Assembly: GCA_964057225.1 (NCBI GenBank)
Contig: OZ059894.1
Span: 2,666,001-2,730,000 of the forward strand
DNA length: 64,000 bases
Origin: Auanema rhodensis
Taxonomy: Eukaryota > Nematoda > Chromadorea > Rhabditida > Rhabditidae
Direction of reading: 5' to 3'
Shown here piece by piece: positions 63,301 through 64,000 of the stretch. Made by a program: the position numbers and the translations under genes. The stretch's first letter is position 1. Each line of letters begins with the position of its first letter. The notes under the pieces are model-generated. The model did not search any database, had not been told where the DNA came from, and was given only the letters and a program-made list of their open reading frames with translations.

Positions 63301-64000
63301 TCCGCATCGAATGCACTATATTACATTGAGAAACGCTTAATACAAAAATTAGTTATGATCGTTTGAAAAATGATGCATTAGTGTATGTTGAGTTTCCATG
63401 TACACTCAACATTGCTTCCAAAAACATTTTGACAAAAATTTTTTCGAAAAATTTCAAAATAATTTAGCAAAAAGTAGATGTTTTTAGATTTCTTTTTTCA
63501 AGGCAAAGACGATGGACATTGTTATTCAACGAAAAAATTAATTCTTCAGGGTGAAAATCGAGGATATAAGTGTGAACTTATATCAGTTGATATCTCGGTG
63601 CATTTTTAAGCTAGCGCAAATCTGATAACACAGATCGATGCAGCTTAAAAATCCGCATCGAATGCACTATATTACATTGAGAAACGCTTAATACAAAAAT
63701 TAGTTATGATCGTTTGAAAAATGATGCATTAGTGTATGTTGAGTTTCCATGTACACTCAACATTGCTTCCAAAAACATTTTGACAAAAATTTTTTCGAAA
63801 AATTTCAAAATAATTTAGCAAAAAGTAGATGTTTTTAGATTCCTTTTTTCAAGGCAAAGACGATGGACATTGTTATTCAACGAAAAAATTAATTCTTCAG
63901 GGTGAAAATCGAGGATATAAGTGTGAACTTATATCAGTTGATATCTCGGTGCATTTTTAAGCTAGCGCAAATCTGATAACACAGATCGACGCAGCTTAAA
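54391..64000 (+). repeat. Region E: long segmental duplication, copy 2
   Basis: This is the second copy of region C, running to the edge of the window, so its true end is unseen. Private changes noted are GATCAATGC at about 55,564, CCGGATCG with GCTTAAT in the monomer at 55,092 (shared with the monomer at 52,638), TTGGGAAACGC at about 57,713, and GATGAACATTG at about 58,950. It has one monomer more than copy 1 near 61,760-62,461. Fewer than ten differences over 9 kb means the event is recent, unless the duplication is an assembly artefact. Confidence 0.88.
63866..64000 (+). repeat. Partial monomer at the right edge
   Basis: The first 135 bp of monomer 183 end inside the right arm of the hairpin. 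It matches the start of the monomer at 48,080 (GAACTT, AGCTAGCGC, ATAACACAG, GATCGACGC), so the long duplication continues at least to the window edge. Confidence 0.95.

Larger units (their letters stand above)
1..64000 (+). repeat. Satellite DNA array, 351-bp monomer, 182 complete copies
   Basis: The motif GACATTGTTATTCAACG recurs at 1, 352, 703, 1054 and so on, with a strict 351-bp step up to 29,485. After that, 17 monomers of 350 bp shift the register, and the last start is 63,866. All copies are head to tail in one orientation and most differ at only a few positions. No other DNA interrupts them. The monomer counted at 352-702 has 113 G+C of 351 (32%). It has 13 CpG where its C and G counts predict about 9, so CpG is not depleted. 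The length is about two nucleosome repeats, common for centromeric and pericentromeric satellites. The window starts and ends inside the array, so its true length is unknown. I could not match it to a named family. An insect origin is plausible but not shown. Confidence 0.99.

Noticed and set aside
1-64000. A long reading frame running through the array, since 351 is a multiple of three
   Set aside because: Each frame I read on both strands meets a stop in every monomer. The longest stop-free run found is about 45 codons (about 168-305 of the monomer, no ATG). There is no ribosome-scale or domain signal.
1-64000. CRISPR array
   Set aside because: The repeat unit is 351 bp and contiguous with no unique spacers, far from the 20-50-bp repeat plus spacer design.
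1-64000. Telomeric repeat, rDNA or 5S/tRNA cluster
   Set aside because: There is no TTAGG or TTAGGG run, no recognisable rRNA segment and no Pol III A/B box pair. GTTCGAAAA near 6,868 lacks the closing C of a B box and is a private change.
1-64000. Transposon or virus-derived tandem repeat
   Set aside because: There are no long terminal repeats, target-site duplications, transposase or polymerase motifs in any monomer, and no interruption by other DNA. An old transposon origin of the monomer cannot be excluded from the window alone.

Overview
The whole window is one uninterrupted satellite DNA array. A 351-bp, AT-rich monomer (about 32% G+C in a monomer counted by hand) repeats head to tail in one orientation from base 1 to base 64,000. 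There are 182 complete monomers (1-63,865) and a 135-bp partial one at the right edge. The count closes exactly: 182 x 351 = 63,882, minus 17 single-base deletions that I located one by one, gives 63,865. I see no protein-coding gene, tRNA, rRNA, transposon, CRISPR array, foreign insertion, inversion or spacer. 351 is a multiple of three, so reading frames persist from monomer to monomer, but all are closed. The longest stop-free run I found in the common monomer is about 45 codons.

The scale, head-to-tail order and AT-rich monomer point to eukaryotic heterochromatin, most likely centromeric or pericentromeric. CpG is not depleted (13 seen against about 9 expected in one counted monomer), which argues against a heavily CpG-methylated genome such as a vertebrate or plant and suits many insects. 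Insect satellites with monomers near 350-360 bp are well known. I do not recognise this sequence as a named family, and the taxon stays an inference.

The monomer has internal structure. A 51-nt compound hairpin lies at monomer positions 88-138: an 11-bp stem, a bulged A, 3 bp, a 3x3 internal loop, 5 bp and a 6-nt loop. A second dyad has 9-bp arms and a 10-nt loop (222-249). There is a TTCGAA-centred near-palindrome (264-296) and a 14-bp near-palindrome (66-79). A block of about 108 bp (176-283) is almost invariant, while changes cluster on either side.

Layout by diagnostic variants: region A, 1-22,815 (GATTTTATATC, CATTTTGTC and GTAAAC monomers); region B, 22,816-38,955 (ATAACTCGG, GGAAAATTTCAAG and the first 350-bp monomers); region C, 38,956-48,214; region D, 48,215-54,390 (a tandem five-monomer block); region E, 54,391-64,000, a nearly identical second copy of region C lying 15,435 bp downstream. 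Smaller block duplications of 3, 4 and 5 monomers occur in A, B and D, several with a hybrid monomer at the junction. The array therefore keeps a readable record of in-register unequal exchange, and that is the main point of biological interest here.
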